NCBI GenBank assembly: GCA_963791315.1
Contig: CAWBRQ010000011.1
Location: forward strand, 62,001-126,000
DNA: 64,000 nucleotides
Reading direction: 5' to 3'
From: JACCZX01 sp963791315
GTDB lineage: Bacteria > Pseudomonadota > Gammaproteobacteria > Burkholderiales > Burkholderiaceae_F
The notes below the pieces were generated by a model. It saw nothing but the letters and a program-made list of their open reading frames with translations. It ran no database searches and had not been told where the DNA came from. Shown one piece after another: positions 1 to 9,686 of this stretch. A program made the position numbers and the translations under genes. Every line of letters starts with the position of its first letter. Position 1 is the stretch's first letter.

Positions 1-102
1 CTTGGCCAACGAATGCTGGCGATGCAGCAGCAACTTCAGCGCGCAGGTGATCCACGGGACGCAGTCGTCGAACAGACCGACGAAGCGGCGCCTTTGAAGT
101 AG
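1..102 (+). CDS. 3' end of an unrecognised gene
   Basis: Frame 1 is open from the window edge to a TAG at 100-102 and gives the last 33 residues of a protein. The tail is polar, with a Gln-rich stretch and acidic residues, and has no motif I can name. It converges on the NUDIX gene at 121-544. Too little is present to assign a family. Confidence 0.45.
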   Translation, partial: LGQRMLAMQQQLQRAGDPRDAVVEQTDEAAPLK

Positions 103-120
103 TCTTTTGCTATCCCGGCT

Positions 121-544
121 TCACCAGTCGAGCGCCATCAGCACGCGCGTCATGTTTTTGCCGCACAGTTCCGGCACTTCGGAGCGCGCTGCCCAGCGGT
201 ACGCGTCGACTTCCGGAATCTCGCGTGTGCCGTAGCGCGGTGTGTAATGCGTTGAACAGCGGCACGCGTCGACGTTGAGCGACGGTTCGGGAGGATCGAG
301 CACAAACAGGTGCAAGTCCTTGCGCGGCAAATATTTATGGACACCCGCGTCGCGCACCTGGCCTTCGTCGAGCTCAATGCCGGCTTCTTCGTGTAGCTCG
401 CGCAACGCGGCGGCGACTGCCGTCTCGCCGTCATCTCGCACACCTTTCGGAATATCCCAGTAGTTACGGCCCGTTGCGTGACAAAGCAAGAGTTCTCCGG
501 GCTGCGCGCCGCACGATGACGCCGCAGCTCAATAACCTTGGCAT
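121..544 (-). CDS. NUDIX hydrolase, frameshifted near its start
   Basis: NUDIX enzymes hydrolyse nucleoside diphosphates linked to another moiety. The complete Nudix box is visible: a Gly, five residues, a Glu, seven residues, then RELHEEAG, with the metal-binding glutamates intact. The downstream frame alone has only a TTG start at 489. The natural ATG at 542-544 begins MPRLLSCGVIVRR in another frame, which is a typical first strand for the fold. The two pieces join if one base in 500-515 is extra, giving about 140 residues, normal for the family. The substrate cannot be told. It is transcribed away from the SGNH gene at 598. Confidence 0.8.
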
Positions 545-597
545 GGGATCTCAAGTGGGAATAGTGCTTGCATCAGCGAGTATTCTCAACTTACCAA

Positions 598-1368
598 ATG
601 CACTTTCCCCTTTCTTCCTATCGCCGCCTTCGAACTGATGTAGGCAATGTCATCAGCTCGACGCTGATCACGGCTGCCGCGCTGACGACTGCGTGGGCCG
701 CTCTGCAGGCGTTTCGGCTCATGCGCGCGAAGCATCGGCGCGTTGAAACGGCTGCGTTTTCAGACGCGAACGCGGGGCCGGGGCGACGCTTTCTGGTTGT
801 CGGGGACAGTACCGGCGTTGGGATCGGAAGCTCGGACTCACGCTCTACGGTGGCGGGCCGCCTGGCGGCGGCGTTTCCAGGCACTGCGATTGTCAATCAT
901 GCGCGCGATGGCGCACGTTCGACCGACATTCCCCGCCAGATCGAGGACAGTACGGGCCACTTTGACCTGACGCTGGTCTTCGCCGGCCGCAACGATGTCA
1001 TTCACCTGTCATCGTATCAAGCGGTGTTGCAGGCGGCCGAGTACACGCTGGACGTGGCGCGTTCGCGCAGTGACCACGTGGCGGTGGTGCCACCGGCGGA
1101 TCTCGGGACAGCGCCGCTTTGGGTGTGGCCGCTTGACGTCGTGTTTTCCCGTCGCGCAGAAAGGGTGCGTCGCGTCTGGCAGTACGCAATGCGCGAACGC
1201 ACGAACGTGCATCTGGTGGATTTGCGAATGCCGCGCGATCGCGATCCGTTCCGAATTGCGCCGCGTCGGTACTACTCGCCCGATGGCATCCATCCCAGCG
1301 CCGACGGGTACGCCTTATGGTTTGCTCAAATTACGCGGCAGGTGCCGCTGTTCGCTGAAGCTGGATAG
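598..1368 (+). CDS. SGNH/GDSL-type hydrolase
   Basis: A predicted esterase or lipase of the SGNH fold, 256 residues from the ATG at 598; a TTG at 568 is also in frame. An N-terminal hydrophobic stretch (about residues 18-40) suggests a membrane anchor or signal. Conserved blocks are visible in order: GDS with the nucleophile near residue 71, a glycine block (HARDG), GRND near 130-133, and DGIHP near 229-233 holding the catalytic Asp and His. The substrate is unknown. It is divergent from the NUDIX gene and 23 bases before the VOC gene, so the latter pair may be cotranscribed. Confidence 0.8.
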   Translation: MHFPLSSYRRLRTDVGNVISSTLITAAALTTAWAALQAFRLMRAKHRRVETAAFSDANAGPGRRFLVVGDSTGVGIGSSDSRSTVAGRLAAAFPGTAIVNHARDGARSTDIPRQIEDSTGHFDLTLVFAGRNDVIHLSSYQAVLQAAEYTLDVARSRSDHVAVVPPADLGTAPLWVWPLDVVFSRRAERVRRVWQYAMRERTNVHLVDLRMPRDRDPFRIAPRRYYSPDGIHPSADGYALWFAQITRQVPLFAEAG

Positions 1369-1391
1369 ATCACCGCGAACCGATTCCGCGG

Positions 1392-1775
1392 ATGCACAAG
1401 AGCAAACTGGTCGCTGCTGTTATCGATTGTCAGGCCGATGACCTGATCGGTGCGACGCGTTTCTGGAGCGCAGCGCTGGGACGCAAGACAGACGCCGCCG
1501 ACGATCCGGCGACCGAAAAGTATGTCCGGATCGGCAGCGGTAACGAAGAGCTGATCGTCTTGCTGCAAAAGGTATCCCATGCAAGCCGCGTCCACCTGGA
1601 TATCGAAACCGACGACATCGAGGCCGAAGTGGCGCGCCTGGAGAAACTCGGGGCCAAGCGAATCGAGAAAATAAAAACGTGGTGGGTGATGGAAGCGCCG
1701 ACCGGTCACCGGTTCTGCGTGGTTCGGCCGCAGCGCAATGGTGCAATGCCAGACGATGCAAACGAATGGGACTGA
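1392..1775 (+). CDS. VOC (glyoxalase/bleomycin-resistance fold) protein
   Basis: A 127-residue protein with the two-module VOC fold of glyoxalase I, dioxygenases and bleomycin-binding proteins. The pattern DLIGATRFWSAALG near the N-terminus, HLDIETDDIEAEVARLEKLGA in the middle and a final APTGHRFCVV strand are characteristic. This short glyoxalase-like subgroup has no assigned reaction in most bacteria, so I name only the fold. Spacing from the preceding SGNH gene is 23 bases. Confidence 0.75.
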   Translation: MHKSKLVAAVIDCQADDLIGATRFWSAALGRKTDAADDPATEKYVRIGSGNEELIVLLQKVSHASRVHLDIETDDIEAEVARLEKLGAKRIEKIKTWWVMEAPTGHRFCVVRPQRNGAMPDDANEWD

Positions 1776-1965
1776 CGGTCGGGATCGAACAGGCTGCAAG
1801 CGGACGCACGGCGACGCCATTGGCACCTGACATGTCAAACTTGCCTCCCTAGCCGTACTGGTGACATAGTCGGCGCTCCTCTGGTAAACGCAGTGTCTTC
1901 CAACAGAATGTCTTTATTCGGCGCAGAGCAAGGCTCGGGCGTCTTCTCCTTTCTGCGTCGCGCAT

Positions 1966-3580
1966 TTGCAAACAGCGCGGCCACGGAGCGCGATCGATGT
2001 TGCGCATACCGCGGCTTTGCTGGCCGCGATCGTTTCTTCATCCGATGACGCAATCGTCAGCAAGACGCTTGACGGCATCATCACTTCGTGGAATGCAGGC
2101 GCAGAACGGTTATTCGGCTATACGCCCGCCGAGGCGATTGGCCAGTCGATGACGTTGATCATTCCGACCGAGCGGCGCGCGGAAGAGACTGAAATTCTTC
2201 GGCGCATCCGGAGTGGTGAAAGAGTCGAGCACTTCGAGACGGTGCGCGTTGCGAAGAACGGCCAGACACTGGACGTTTCGCTGACGATCTCGCCAATACG
2301 CGATCGGCACGGCCGGATAGTCGGTGCTTCAAATGTGGGGCGCGACATATCGGCGCAGAAGCGCGCAGCCAAAGAGGCGGAAACAGCGCAGAACCTGTTG
2401 ACGCAAAGTCGCGACGAGTTGCAGCGTGTAAATGCCGAGTTATTGGAGGCCGATCGTCGCAAGGATGAGTTTCTCGCAGTGCTCGCCCATGAGCTGCGTA
2501 ACCCGCTGGCACCGATTCGCAATGCAGTGACTTACCTGGGCCTGAAGGCGTCGCCGGACCCCGCACTGCGCAACGCGCGCGACATCATCGATCGGCAGGT
2601 GCAGACATCTGGTTCGGCTGGTCGACGATCTGCTCGACATATCGCGTATCAGTAGCGGCAAGATCGGCTTGCGGAAAGAGCGTGTCAGCCTGGCATTGAT
2701 CGTCACCAATGCGGTCGAAGCGTCACGCCCCGCAATCGAATCGGAGAACCATCAACTGACGGTGACGCTACCCGCGGAGCCTGTCTACCTGGACGCCGAC
2801 CTGACGCGCCTCGCGCAGGTCCTGCAGAACCTGTTGAACAACGCCGCGAAGTACACGCCGCCCGGCGGCAAGATCGGATTGCATGCCGAGTTCGACGGTC
2901 ACTCGGTGGCGATTCGAGTCGTCGATACCGGCATCGGTATTCCACGCGAGATGCTGCCCCGCGTGTTCGACATATTCACTCAGGTCGACCGCTCGATCGA
3001 GCGCTCGACCGGTGGCCTCGGTATCGGTCTAACGCTGGTGCAGCGACTGGTCGAATTGCACGGGGGCACAGTCGAGGCGCGCAGCGAAGGACATGACAAA
3101 GGCAGTGAATTCATCGTTCACCTGCCCGCCTTCGTCGAAGTCGGGCGGAGACGCAGCGGTTTCAAACAGCAGCGAGCAAAATCGACTGGCCGCGTTCGCG
3201 TCCTGGTCGTCGACGACAATGTCGACGCGGCGGATACGCTGTCCGAGATGCTTCGCGTTTTGGGCCATGACGTCGACACCGCGTACGACGGCGCGGCAGC
3301 TGTCGCCGCCGTCGACGTGCATCGGCCCGACGTCGTGTTGCTGGACATCGGCCTGCCCAAGCTGAACGGCTACGACGTCGCCCGCAAGATACGGCAGACC
3401 GACCCGCAACGCCGCATCGTGCTCGTGGCTGTCACCGGTTGGGGCCAGGATGAAGACCGGCGCCGGTCGCAGGAAGCGGGTTTCGATCACCATCTGGTCA
3501 AGCCAGTGGACCTTGCTTGGCTCGAGCGGATTTTCGAGCTGGTTGCGCCGCCAGTGCCGGACGTCGCCGCGCGGCGATGA
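1966..3580 (+). CDS. PAS-domain hybrid sensor histidine kinase/response regulator, frameshifted
   Basis: A signalling kinase of about 537 residues without an obvious membrane segment, so probably cytosolic. Domains in order: PAS (LDGIITSWN, with a PAC tail ending in SNVGRDIS), a short coiled coil, HisKA with H-box LAHELRNPL, HATPase with N-box NLLNNAAKYTP, and G boxes DTGIGIP and GLGIGL, then a receiver domain with acidic pocket VVDDN, phospho-Asp in LLDIGLP and a conserved Lys in LVKPVD. One extra base near 2605 breaks the frame between the H-box and the ATPase domain. The TTG at 1966 is the start used here; an ATG at 1908 lies in another frame and may be the real start if a second base is wrong. 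The stop overlaps the channel gene's ATG. Confidence 0.85.
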
Positions 3581-4476
3581 GCACGACGAGCGGCGTCGAA
3601 GGTTTAACGAACCCGCTTCCCTCTGTTGAGGCGGAGCTTTTTGGTAAGCCACCGTCGGGCTGGCGCCGCACCTGGTTCGAAGTAATTTTCGAGTCCCAAA
3701 CGCGCGCCGGGCGCACGTTCGACCTGGTGTTGTTGACCGTTATCGTCGCCAGCGTACTAGTCGTAATTCTGGACAGCGTTAGCACGTACGCTGCGCGCTA
3801 CGGTGACCTACTCGATGCGCTCGAGTGGACGTTCACCGCGCTTTTTACCCTCGAGTACCTGGCACGGATTACTTCTGTTCAGCGACCGTGGAGATATGCG
3901 ACCAGTTTCTTCGGCATCGTCGATCTGATGTCGGTATTGCCGACGTATCTGGCGTTTTTCTTCCCCGAGCTGCATGCGTTGATCGATATACGGCTGCTCC
4001 GGTTGCTGCGCGTTTTCCGAATACTCAAGCTCACCGAATATTTAGCGGAGATCAGTGTCCTCGGCGACGCCCTGCGCGCGAGCCGTCGCAAAATTCTTGT
4101 GTTCATTTGCACCGTCCTGACGATCGATGTGCTGATGGGGACATTGCTTTACGTCGTAGAAGGCCCCAAAAACGGCTTCACCAATATTCCGGTTTCGGTG
4201 TACTGGGCGATCACGACGATGACAACGGTCGGGTTCGGCGACATAACTCCACAGACTGGGCTCGGCCGCACCATCGCAAGCTTCATGATGCTGCTGGGTT
4301 GGGGCATTCTCGCCGTGCCGACCGGAATAGTCACCGCCGAAATGACGCATCGTCGCTTCGGCACGGGCGCGGTCGGCCGGGTGTGCGCTAACTGTGGTGC
4401 GGACGACCACGCGGCAGCTGCGAAATTCTGCGCGTACTGCGGAAAGCCGCTGCCTGCGTGGCTCAGCGCCGCCTAG
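3577..4476 (+). CDS. Voltage-gated potassium channel with C-terminal zinc ribbon
   Basis: A six-segment Kv-type channel subunit of 299 residues. S1 lies near residues 48-66, the S4 voltage sensor is an Arg-rich helix near 136-152 (RLLRLLRVFRILK), and the selectivity filter TTVGFGD is at 216-222, specific for K+. The tail carries two CxxC pairs (residues about 270/273 and 285/288), a zinc ribbon seldom mentioned for small bacterial Kv channels. The start overlaps the kinase stop as ATGA, so the two are probably translationally coupled and may work in one response. I chose ATG 3577 rather than earlier in-frame codons because they lie inside the kinase. Confidence 0.88.
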   Translation: MSTTSGVEGLTNPLPSVEAELFGKPPSGWRRTWFEVIFESQTRAGRTFDLVLLTVIVASVLVVILDSVSTYAARYGDLLDALEWTFTALFTLEYLARITSVQRPWRYATSFFGIVDLMSVLPTYLAFFFPELHALIDIRLLRLLRVFRILKLTEYLAEISVLGDALRASRRKILVFICTVLTIDVLMGTLLYVVEGPKNGFTNIPVSVYWAITTMTTVGFGDITPQTGLGRTIASFMMLLGWGILAVPTGIVTAEMTHRRFGTGAVGRVCANCGADDHAAAAKFCAYCGKPLPAWLSAA

Positions 4477-4487
4477 ATTCCCGCGAT

Positions 4488-5534
4488 CTACAGGATCCGG
4501 TTAAACCACCACATTGATAGCAACGCTCCCGCCAGCGCGAGTGTTGCGCCGATCGCCGCGAAGATTGCGGTCACTTCGGTCGGTTGTTGCCGCTCGAACG
4601 ACAGCTTTGTACTCAGTACCTGATAGATTTTCTTGAGCTGCGCGGCGTCGGCTGCGCGAAAATATTCGGCGTTGGTTACGTCGGCAATTTTCTTCAGTGC
4701 CTCTTCATCGAGGCGCACGCGCATGTTCCAGCCCTCGGCGTTCACGACGGTGCCCTCCGTGGTACCGATGCCGACCGTGTAGATGCGCACACCGTAGTCG
4801 CTCGCGATTTCGGCGGCTTTCAGCGGGTCGGGTCCGACGTTGCTCTGGCCGTCCGACAGCAACACGATCGCGACCTGCTTGTTGTCACCTTTCGACTCGC
4901 GCGCCGGCAACTCATCGGTGCGCCTGATCTTCTTCTCGCCGGGACGCGGGTTGATGAACTCTTCGACGTTGATGTGAGCTGCCGGGAGCGCGGCGTCGAG
5001 CGCAATGATCAGTCCGCTGCCGAGCGCGGTACCGCGCTGCGTCTCGAGCCGGTCAATTGCCGCGGTCAAATCTTCTCGATTGTTGGTCGGCGATTGCACG
5101 ACGGCAGCCGATGCCGCGACCGCAACGACCCCGATGCGCACGTTTCGCGGCTGTGCTTCGATGAATGTCTTTGCCGCATCGCGCGCTGCGCTCAACCGGT
5201 TGGGTTTTACGTCTGTCGCACGCATGCTGTTGGACATGTCGAGTGCAAGCACGATCGCGTCGAGCCGCGCCGGTAGCGTCAACGCCGCCTGCGGTCGCGC
5301 GATCGCGAGAATCAGCGCCGTCAGTCCCAGCGTCCACAACAGCAATGGCACCACGCGACGCGCGCGACTCGGGCCACGCGCGGAGCCGCCGATGGTTTCT
5401 AGACTTGCGTACTGCGCCGATGACTTTCGGCGCCGTGTCGTCAGCGTCCAATAGAGCGCCGCTGCCAACGGGACCGCAATCAGCAGCCACAGCATGCTGG
5501 GCCACAAGAAGGTCAGCGAGCCGGTATCGAGCAT
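4488..5534 (-). CDS. VWA-domain membrane protein, BatA-like
   Basis: A 348-residue protein of the BatA/aerotolerance type: two N-terminal membrane segments (about residues 10-30 and 62-82), a von Willebrand A domain with the metal-ion site DMSNSM, a second conserved LLSDGQSN strand, and a C-terminal membrane helix. VWA proteins of this kind bind MoxR ATPases and are thought to act as metal-dependent chaperones or assembly factors at the inner membrane. It is the last gene of the run moxR - DUF58 - VWA, overlapping DUF58 by one base. A paralogue with the same architecture lies at 8613-9686. Confidence 0.85.
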   Translation of the reverse strand: MLDTGSLTFLWPSMLWLLIAVPLAAALYWTLTTRRRKSSAQYASLETIGGSARGPSRARRVVPLLLWTLGLTALILAIARPQAALTLPARLDAIVLALDMSNSMRATDVKPNRLSAARDAAKTFIEAQPRNVRIGVVAVAASAAVVQSPTNNREDLTAAIDRLETQRGTALGSGLIIALDAALPAAHINVEEFINPRPGEKKIRRTDELPARESKGDNKQVAIVLLSDGQSNVGPDPLKAAEIASDYGVRIYTVGIGTTEGTVVNAEGWNMRVRLDEEALKKIADVTNAEYFRAADAAQLKKIYQVLSTKLSFERQQPTEVTAIFAAIGATLALAGALLSMWWFNRIL

Positions 5535-6526
5535 CAGCCGACACGCTTGTGCGTAAACGTTGCGGTTGCTCCCGAGGCCAGCTGGCTGCGCCGCTTGCGC
5601 AGCTGTGTAAATCGCAGCAGTGCCTGATCGAGCGGTTCATCCGTGGTGAGCTCGAGGCAATCGACGCCGGCTTCTGCAAGCCCCGTACGCAAGGCGTCTT
5701 CGCGCTGCTTCGCGGCATCGGCGAAGCGCTTGCGAAACCGGCGATCGTGCGTGTCGACGAAAATCTGATCGCCGGTTTCGGCGTCCTGCATCACGACCAG
5801 GCCGATGTTGGGCAGTTCGAGTTCCATCGGGTCGTACAAACGCACGGCGACGACTTCGTGCCGGCGTGCCAGCAACGCGAGCTGCCGGCCCCAACCCGGC
5901 TTGCTGATGAAATCCGAAACGACGAACACCAGCGAGCGGCGTTTGATCATCGGGTGCGTCGATGCAAGCAATTCCGCGAGATCGGTTTCCTTGCCGGCGG
6001 ATGCAGTTGGTATCCGCTGCATGCGATCGAGTACATGGAGCACGTGACGTCGACCGTTGCGCGCGGGAATCATTTCGTTGGCGTCATGCGTGTGCAAAAT
6101 GGCACCCACGCGATTGCCGTAGCGCGTGAACAACCGTGCAAGCACCGCGACGAGTTCCGCCGACAGCTCGCGCTTGCGCACTTTGCGTGAACCAAAGTCG
6201 ACCGAGCCCGACAGATCGAGAATGAACCAGGCAGCGACTTCGCGATCCTCCTGAAACTCGCGCACGTGCGGCGTTTGCAGGCGCGCGGTGACGTTCCAGT
6301 CGATGTAGCGGACGTCGTCGTGCAACTGATACTCGCGCAGGTCCGCGAGATCGAGTCCGAAGCCGCGAAAGAGGGTTCGATAGTCGCCTTGCAGCAGCCC
6401 GTCGAGCCGCCGCAACACGGTGAACTCGAGTCGACGCAGCAGTAATTCCGAATCCGGCCGTGCGACCGGTTCGTTTGCTGCAGGGGTGTTGCCGGGCTGT
6501 TTACGAAGCCGCGGCAACCCGAACAT
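5534..6526 (-). CDS. DUF58 domain protein of the MoxR cluster
   Basis: A 330-residue cytosolic protein. The DUF58 signature is clear: GLDLADLREYQLHDDVRYIDWNVTAR followed by REFQEDRE, then a degenerate VWA fold beginning FILDLSGSVDF. DUF58 genes almost always sit between a MoxR ATPase and VWA membrane proteins, as here. The start overlaps the end of moxR by 26 bases and the stop overlaps the VWA gene by one, which points to a single transcript. The biochemical role is unknown; a bridging role between ATPase and membrane VWA proteins is an inference. Confidence 0.85.
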   Translation of the reverse strand: MFGLPRLRKQPGNTPAANEPVARPDSELLLRRLEFTVLRRLDGLLQGDYRTLFRGFGLDLADLREYQLHDDVRYIDWNVTARLQTPHVREFQEDREVAAWFILDLSGSVDFGSRKVRKRELSAELVAVLARLFTRYGNRVGAILHTHDANEMIPARNGRRHVLHVLDRMQRIPTASAGKETDLAELLASTHPMIKRRSLVFVVSDFISKPGWGRQLALLARRHEVVAVRLYDPMELELPNIGLVVMQDAETGDQIFVDTHDRRFRKRFADAAKQREDALRTGLAEAGVDCLELTTDEPLDQALLRFTQLRKRRSQLASGATATFTHKRVG

Positions 6527-7511
6527 GCGCTTCCAGCGGTTTATCCGGGGCCGGAATGGCCTGCAGCACTCGCATCACGATTTGATCCGGGGTCAAGCCG
6601 TCGGACAGCGCTTCGTAGCTCAACACGAGTCGATGGCGCATCACGTCCGGCACCAGATCGACTACGTCCTCTGGCAGCACATAGTTACGAGCACGCAGGA
6701 ACGCCAACGCACGCGCGCCTTCGATCAGATTGATCGTGGCACGCGGGCTCGCGCCAAATGTGATGTAGCGCGTCATGTCCTTCAGGTTGTAACGCTCGGG
6801 CCGGCGCGTCGCCGAGACCAGCTTGACTGCGTACTGCATCAGACCCGGGTCGACATAAATTCTGCGGCACTCAGCCTGAAGCTCCATCAGTTGCGCCGTT
6901 GAACACACCGCGCTGACGGTAGTCGCCGCACCGGTGACGCGCTCGACGATGACGAACTCTTCTTCTTCGCTCGGATAACCGACCAGCACCTTCATCATGA
7001 AGCGATCGACCTGTGCCTCGGGCAGCGGGTACGTGCCTTCGGTTTCGATCGGGTTTTGCGTCGCCATCACCAGGAACGGCTCGGGCACGCGATGCGATTC
7101 GCCAGCAATCGTCACCTGCCGCTCCTGCATGACTTCGAGCAGCGCGCTCTGCACTTTGGCCGGCGCACGGTTGATCTCGTCGGCCAGCAACAGGTTGGTG
7201 AACACCGGCCCGAGCACGGTCGAGAACTCGCCCGATCTTTGGTTGTACATGCGCGTGCCGATCAGGTCGGCCGGCAATAGATCGGGAGTGAACTGGATGC
7301 GTTTGAACTGTCCCCGGATTGTTTTTGCGAGCGTGTTGACTGTCAGCGTCTTTGCCAGGCCGGGGACGCCTTCGACCAGCAGATGCCCCTGCGCGAGGAT
7401 CGCGACCAGCACGCGTTCGAGAAAATGATCCTGGCCGACGACGATCCGTTTGACTTCATACAGCACGCTTTGCATCAGCGCGCCGGCATTGCGGCTTGAA
7501 TATTCGTCCAC
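6501..7511 (-). CDS. MoxR-family AAA+ ATPase
   Basis: A 336-residue AAA+ ATPase of the MoxR branch, thought to drive maturation of protein complexes, often periplasmic or metal-containing ones. Walker A reads GVPGLAKT near residue 49, Walker B is LLLADEINRAP near 108, sensor 1 is ATQNP, and the helical lid carries the family's FGASPRATINL. It heads the operon with DUF58 and the BatA-like gene. A separate protease gene on the same strand lies 20 bases upstream and may share its transcript. Confidence 0.9.
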   Translation of the reverse strand: MDEYSSRNAGALMQSVLYEVKRIVVGQDHFLERVLVAILAQGHLLVEGVPGLAKTLTVNTLAKTIRGQFKRIQFTPDLLPADLIGTRMYNQRSGEFSTVLGPVFTNLLLADEINRAPAKVQSALLEVMQERQVTIAGESHRVPEPFLVMATQNPIETEGTYPLPEAQVDRFMMKVLVGYPSEEEEFVIVERVTGAATTVSAVCSTAQLMELQAECRRIYVDPGLMQYAVKLVSATRRPERYNLKDMTRYITFGASPRATINLIEGARALAFLRARNYVLPEDVVDLVPDVMRHRLVLSYEALSDGLTPDQIVMRVLQAIPAPDKPLEAHVRVAAAS

Positions 7512-7531
7512 GTTGGTTCCTGACTTGCTGG

Positions 7532-8446
7532 TTAAAACGGTGGAATGCCGACGGCACCGCCGGCGCTTTCAATCGTCGCTGCGAAGCCGATGCCGGCGAA
7601 AGTCGGCCCGGTGGGATTGAGAATGGCGGTAACGATTCCGATCACCTCGCCGCTCATGGTGACCAGCGGTCCACCCGAGTTGCCCGGATTGGCGGCGGCG
7701 TCGAACTGGATCAAGCCGGTCAAGATGCGCTTGCCTTCGCGCGAGCGGAATTCGCGGTCGAGACCGGACACCACACCGGCGCTGGTCGAGGGCCCGATGC
7801 CGAACGGGAAACCAACCGCGACCACTTCATCGCCCTGCTGCAGGTGGGCGGTTGACCCCAGCGTCGCGGCTTGCAGGTCATCGGGTAACTTCTTGGCTCG
7901 AATCACCGCCAGATCGTTCTCCGGATATGCGCGGATGACTTCGACCTCGGACTCGGTGCCGTCAAAGAACGTGACGGACATGCGCTTTGCGCCCGTCACC
8001 ACGTGCAGATTGGTCAGGATCGTCCCGTTATCGACGATTACGACGCCCGTGCCGACCCCGTTCATGCGCTCGCCCGCGCCGGGTTCGTCGTCCTCGTCAT
8101 AGCCACGTACGCGGACCACCGACGGCATGACCGTTGCGGCCGCCTTGGCAGCGCGCGAGGGCAGTGTCTTGTTCTCCAGCGTATGTAAGACGGCGGCGTC
8201 GATGTCGTCCTGCGCCAGTTCGCGCGGGGCGGGCTGCATGCGATCGCGCGCAACGAACAGCGCCAGCGCGATCAGCATGCCGCCAAAAAGCAGCAACGAC
8301 CGGTCGTGACGCTGTATCAACGAACGGAAGCGTCCGGGTCCGGCTGCCACCGGGGCAGTGGCGCCGGCGGCGGGCGGCCCGACCGGCGCAGGCGCCGGAT
8401 CGGCACGCACCGGCTTTGCGGCGCTATAAAGCGCGGGACGTTTCAT
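7532..8446 (-). CDS. Trypsin-like serine protease (S1C/HtrA group) without a PDZ domain
   Basis: A 304-residue envelope protease. Residues 1-45 are Pro/Ala-rich and cytosolic, one membrane segment follows (LLLFGGMLIALALFV), and the rest faces the periplasm. The catalytic triad is visible: His in LTNLHVV, Asp in ENDLAVI and Ser in GNSGGPL. The chain ends right after the protease domain, so the PDZ domains of DegP/DegQ are absent. It is upstream of moxR on the same strand (20-base gap), so it probably belongs to this envelope operon and might process its clients. The N-terminus is back to back with the second VWA gene. Confidence 0.85.
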   Translation of the reverse strand: MKRPALYSAAKPVRADPAPAPVGPPAAGATAPVAAGPGRFRSLIQRHDRSLLLFGGMLIALALFVARDRMQPAPRELAQDDIDAAVLHTLENKTLPSRAAKAAATVMPSVVRVRGYDEDDEPGAGERMNGVGTGVVIVDNGTILTNLHVVTGAKRMSVTFFDGTESEVEVIRAYPENDLAVIRAKKLPDDLQAATLGSTAHLQQGDEVVAVGFPFGIGPSTSAGVVSGLDREFRSREGKRILTGLIQFDAAANPGNSGGPLVTMSGEVIGIVTAILNPTGPTFAGIGFAATIESAGGAVGIPPF

Positions 8447-8612
8447 CTGGAAAAAATAGCACGGACGAGTGATAGAGTGATCAAAAGTGCGTGGGCAGGA
8501 ACGGTGCCGGTATTCGGCCTGTCATATGAGCACACTTTCGGGAAAATGGTTCGCGCCCGAACTTGCAATGACCTCGCCTTATGACGTGAGTAGGTGCTAA
8601 GAGAGATAGACG

Positions 8613-9686
8613 ATGCGGTTCTTGTGGCCGGACATGCTCTGGCTGTTGCTGGCACTACCGTTGCTGATCGCGGGCTACATTTTCATCCTGCGCCGGCGCA
8701 AACGCTCGGCGATCCGATATTCGAGCCTGATTTTGGTGCGCGAGGCGGTGCGCGGACAGCGCTTCCGCCGTCATGTACCGCCTGCGCTGTTCCTGATCGC
8801 AATGGCTGCCGCCATTGTGGCGATCGCCCGTCCGACGGCATCGGTTGTGTTGCCGTCTCAATTCATGACGATCGCACTTGCGATGGATGTGTCGCGCAGC
8901 ATGCAGGCAACCGATGTCGAGCCGACGCGCATCAGCGCCGCACAAGTCGCAGCGAAGGCATTTATCGAGGAACTGCCGCGCAACGTCCGCCTGGGGATCG
9001 TCTCGTTCGCGGGCACCGCCAACGTCGTGCAGACGCCGACCGACAACAAGCAGGACATGCTCGATGCGATCGACCGTTTTCAGCTGCAGCGCGCTACCGC
9101 GACCGGCAGCGGCTTGATTCTTGCGCTGGCGATGCTGTTTCCCGAGGAAGGCATCGATATCGAAACGGTAATCGCTAACCAAGCCCGATCGCGAGGTTAC
9201 CCCGGCGGCGCGGTGGCGATTGATGCTCCCCGCAAGAGCGAACCCAAGAAAGTGGTGCAGCCTGTTGCGCCCGGTTCATATGCGTCGGGCGTCATCATTC
9301 TGTTGAGCGACGGCCGCCGCACCGCCGGTCCGGACCCGATCGAGGTCGCGAAAATGGCGGCCGAGCGTGGCGTGCGCGTCTACACAGTCGGCTTCGGAAC
9401 GATCGAAGGCACGACGATCAGCATGGATAACTATTCCTTCTACGTGCGCCTCGACGAAGAGACGCTGAAGGCGATCGCGAAGCTGACCGGCGGCGAATAT
9501 TTTCATGCAGGTACTGGTGCCGACTTGCGCAAGGTATACGCGAACTTGAGCACGAAGCTTTCGATGGAGCGCAAGGAAACCGAAGTCAGCGCGTTTTTCA
9601 GCGCGCTCGCGGCACTGTTTGCGTTAATGGCGGTGATGCTGTCGGTGCTCTGGTTTCATCGCGGCGCGCGGCCGGCGGCCGTCTAG
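8613..9686 (+). CDS. VWA-domain membrane protein, second BatA/BatB-like paralogue
   Basis: A 357-residue protein with the same layout as the gene at 4488: WPDMLW membrane helix, second helix near residue 60, VWA domain with metal site DVSRSM, a second conserved strand ILLSDGRRTAGPDP, and a C-terminal helix. The two share long stretches (for example the LDEETLK / GGEYF region), so they are probably old duplicates. An AGAGAGA-like ribosome site (about 8600-8605) precedes the ATG. It is transcribed away from the protease and moxR genes; the shared 166-base gap probably holds both promoters. Confidence 0.85.
   Translation: MRFLWPDMLWLLLALPLLIAGYIFILRRRKRSAIRYSSLILVREAVRGQRFRRHVPPALFLIAMAAAIVAIARPTASVVLPSQFMTIALAMDVSRSMQATDVEPTRISAAQVAAKAFIEELPRNVRLGIVSFAGTANVVQTPTDNKQDMLDAIDRFQLQRATATGSGLILALAMLFPEEGIDIETVIANQARSRGYPGGAVAIDAPRKSEPKKVVQPVAPGSYASGVIILLSDGRRTAGPDPIEVAKMAAERGVRVYTVGFGTIEGTTISMDNYSFYVRLDEETLKAIAKLTGGEYFHAGTGADLRKVYANLSTKLSMERKETEVSAFFSALAALFALMAVMLSVLWFHRGARPAAV

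Noticed and set aside
5165..6190. A 341-codon plus-strand frame through the DUF58/VWA region
   Set aside because: Antisense of two well-supported genes, with no domain and no ribosome site.
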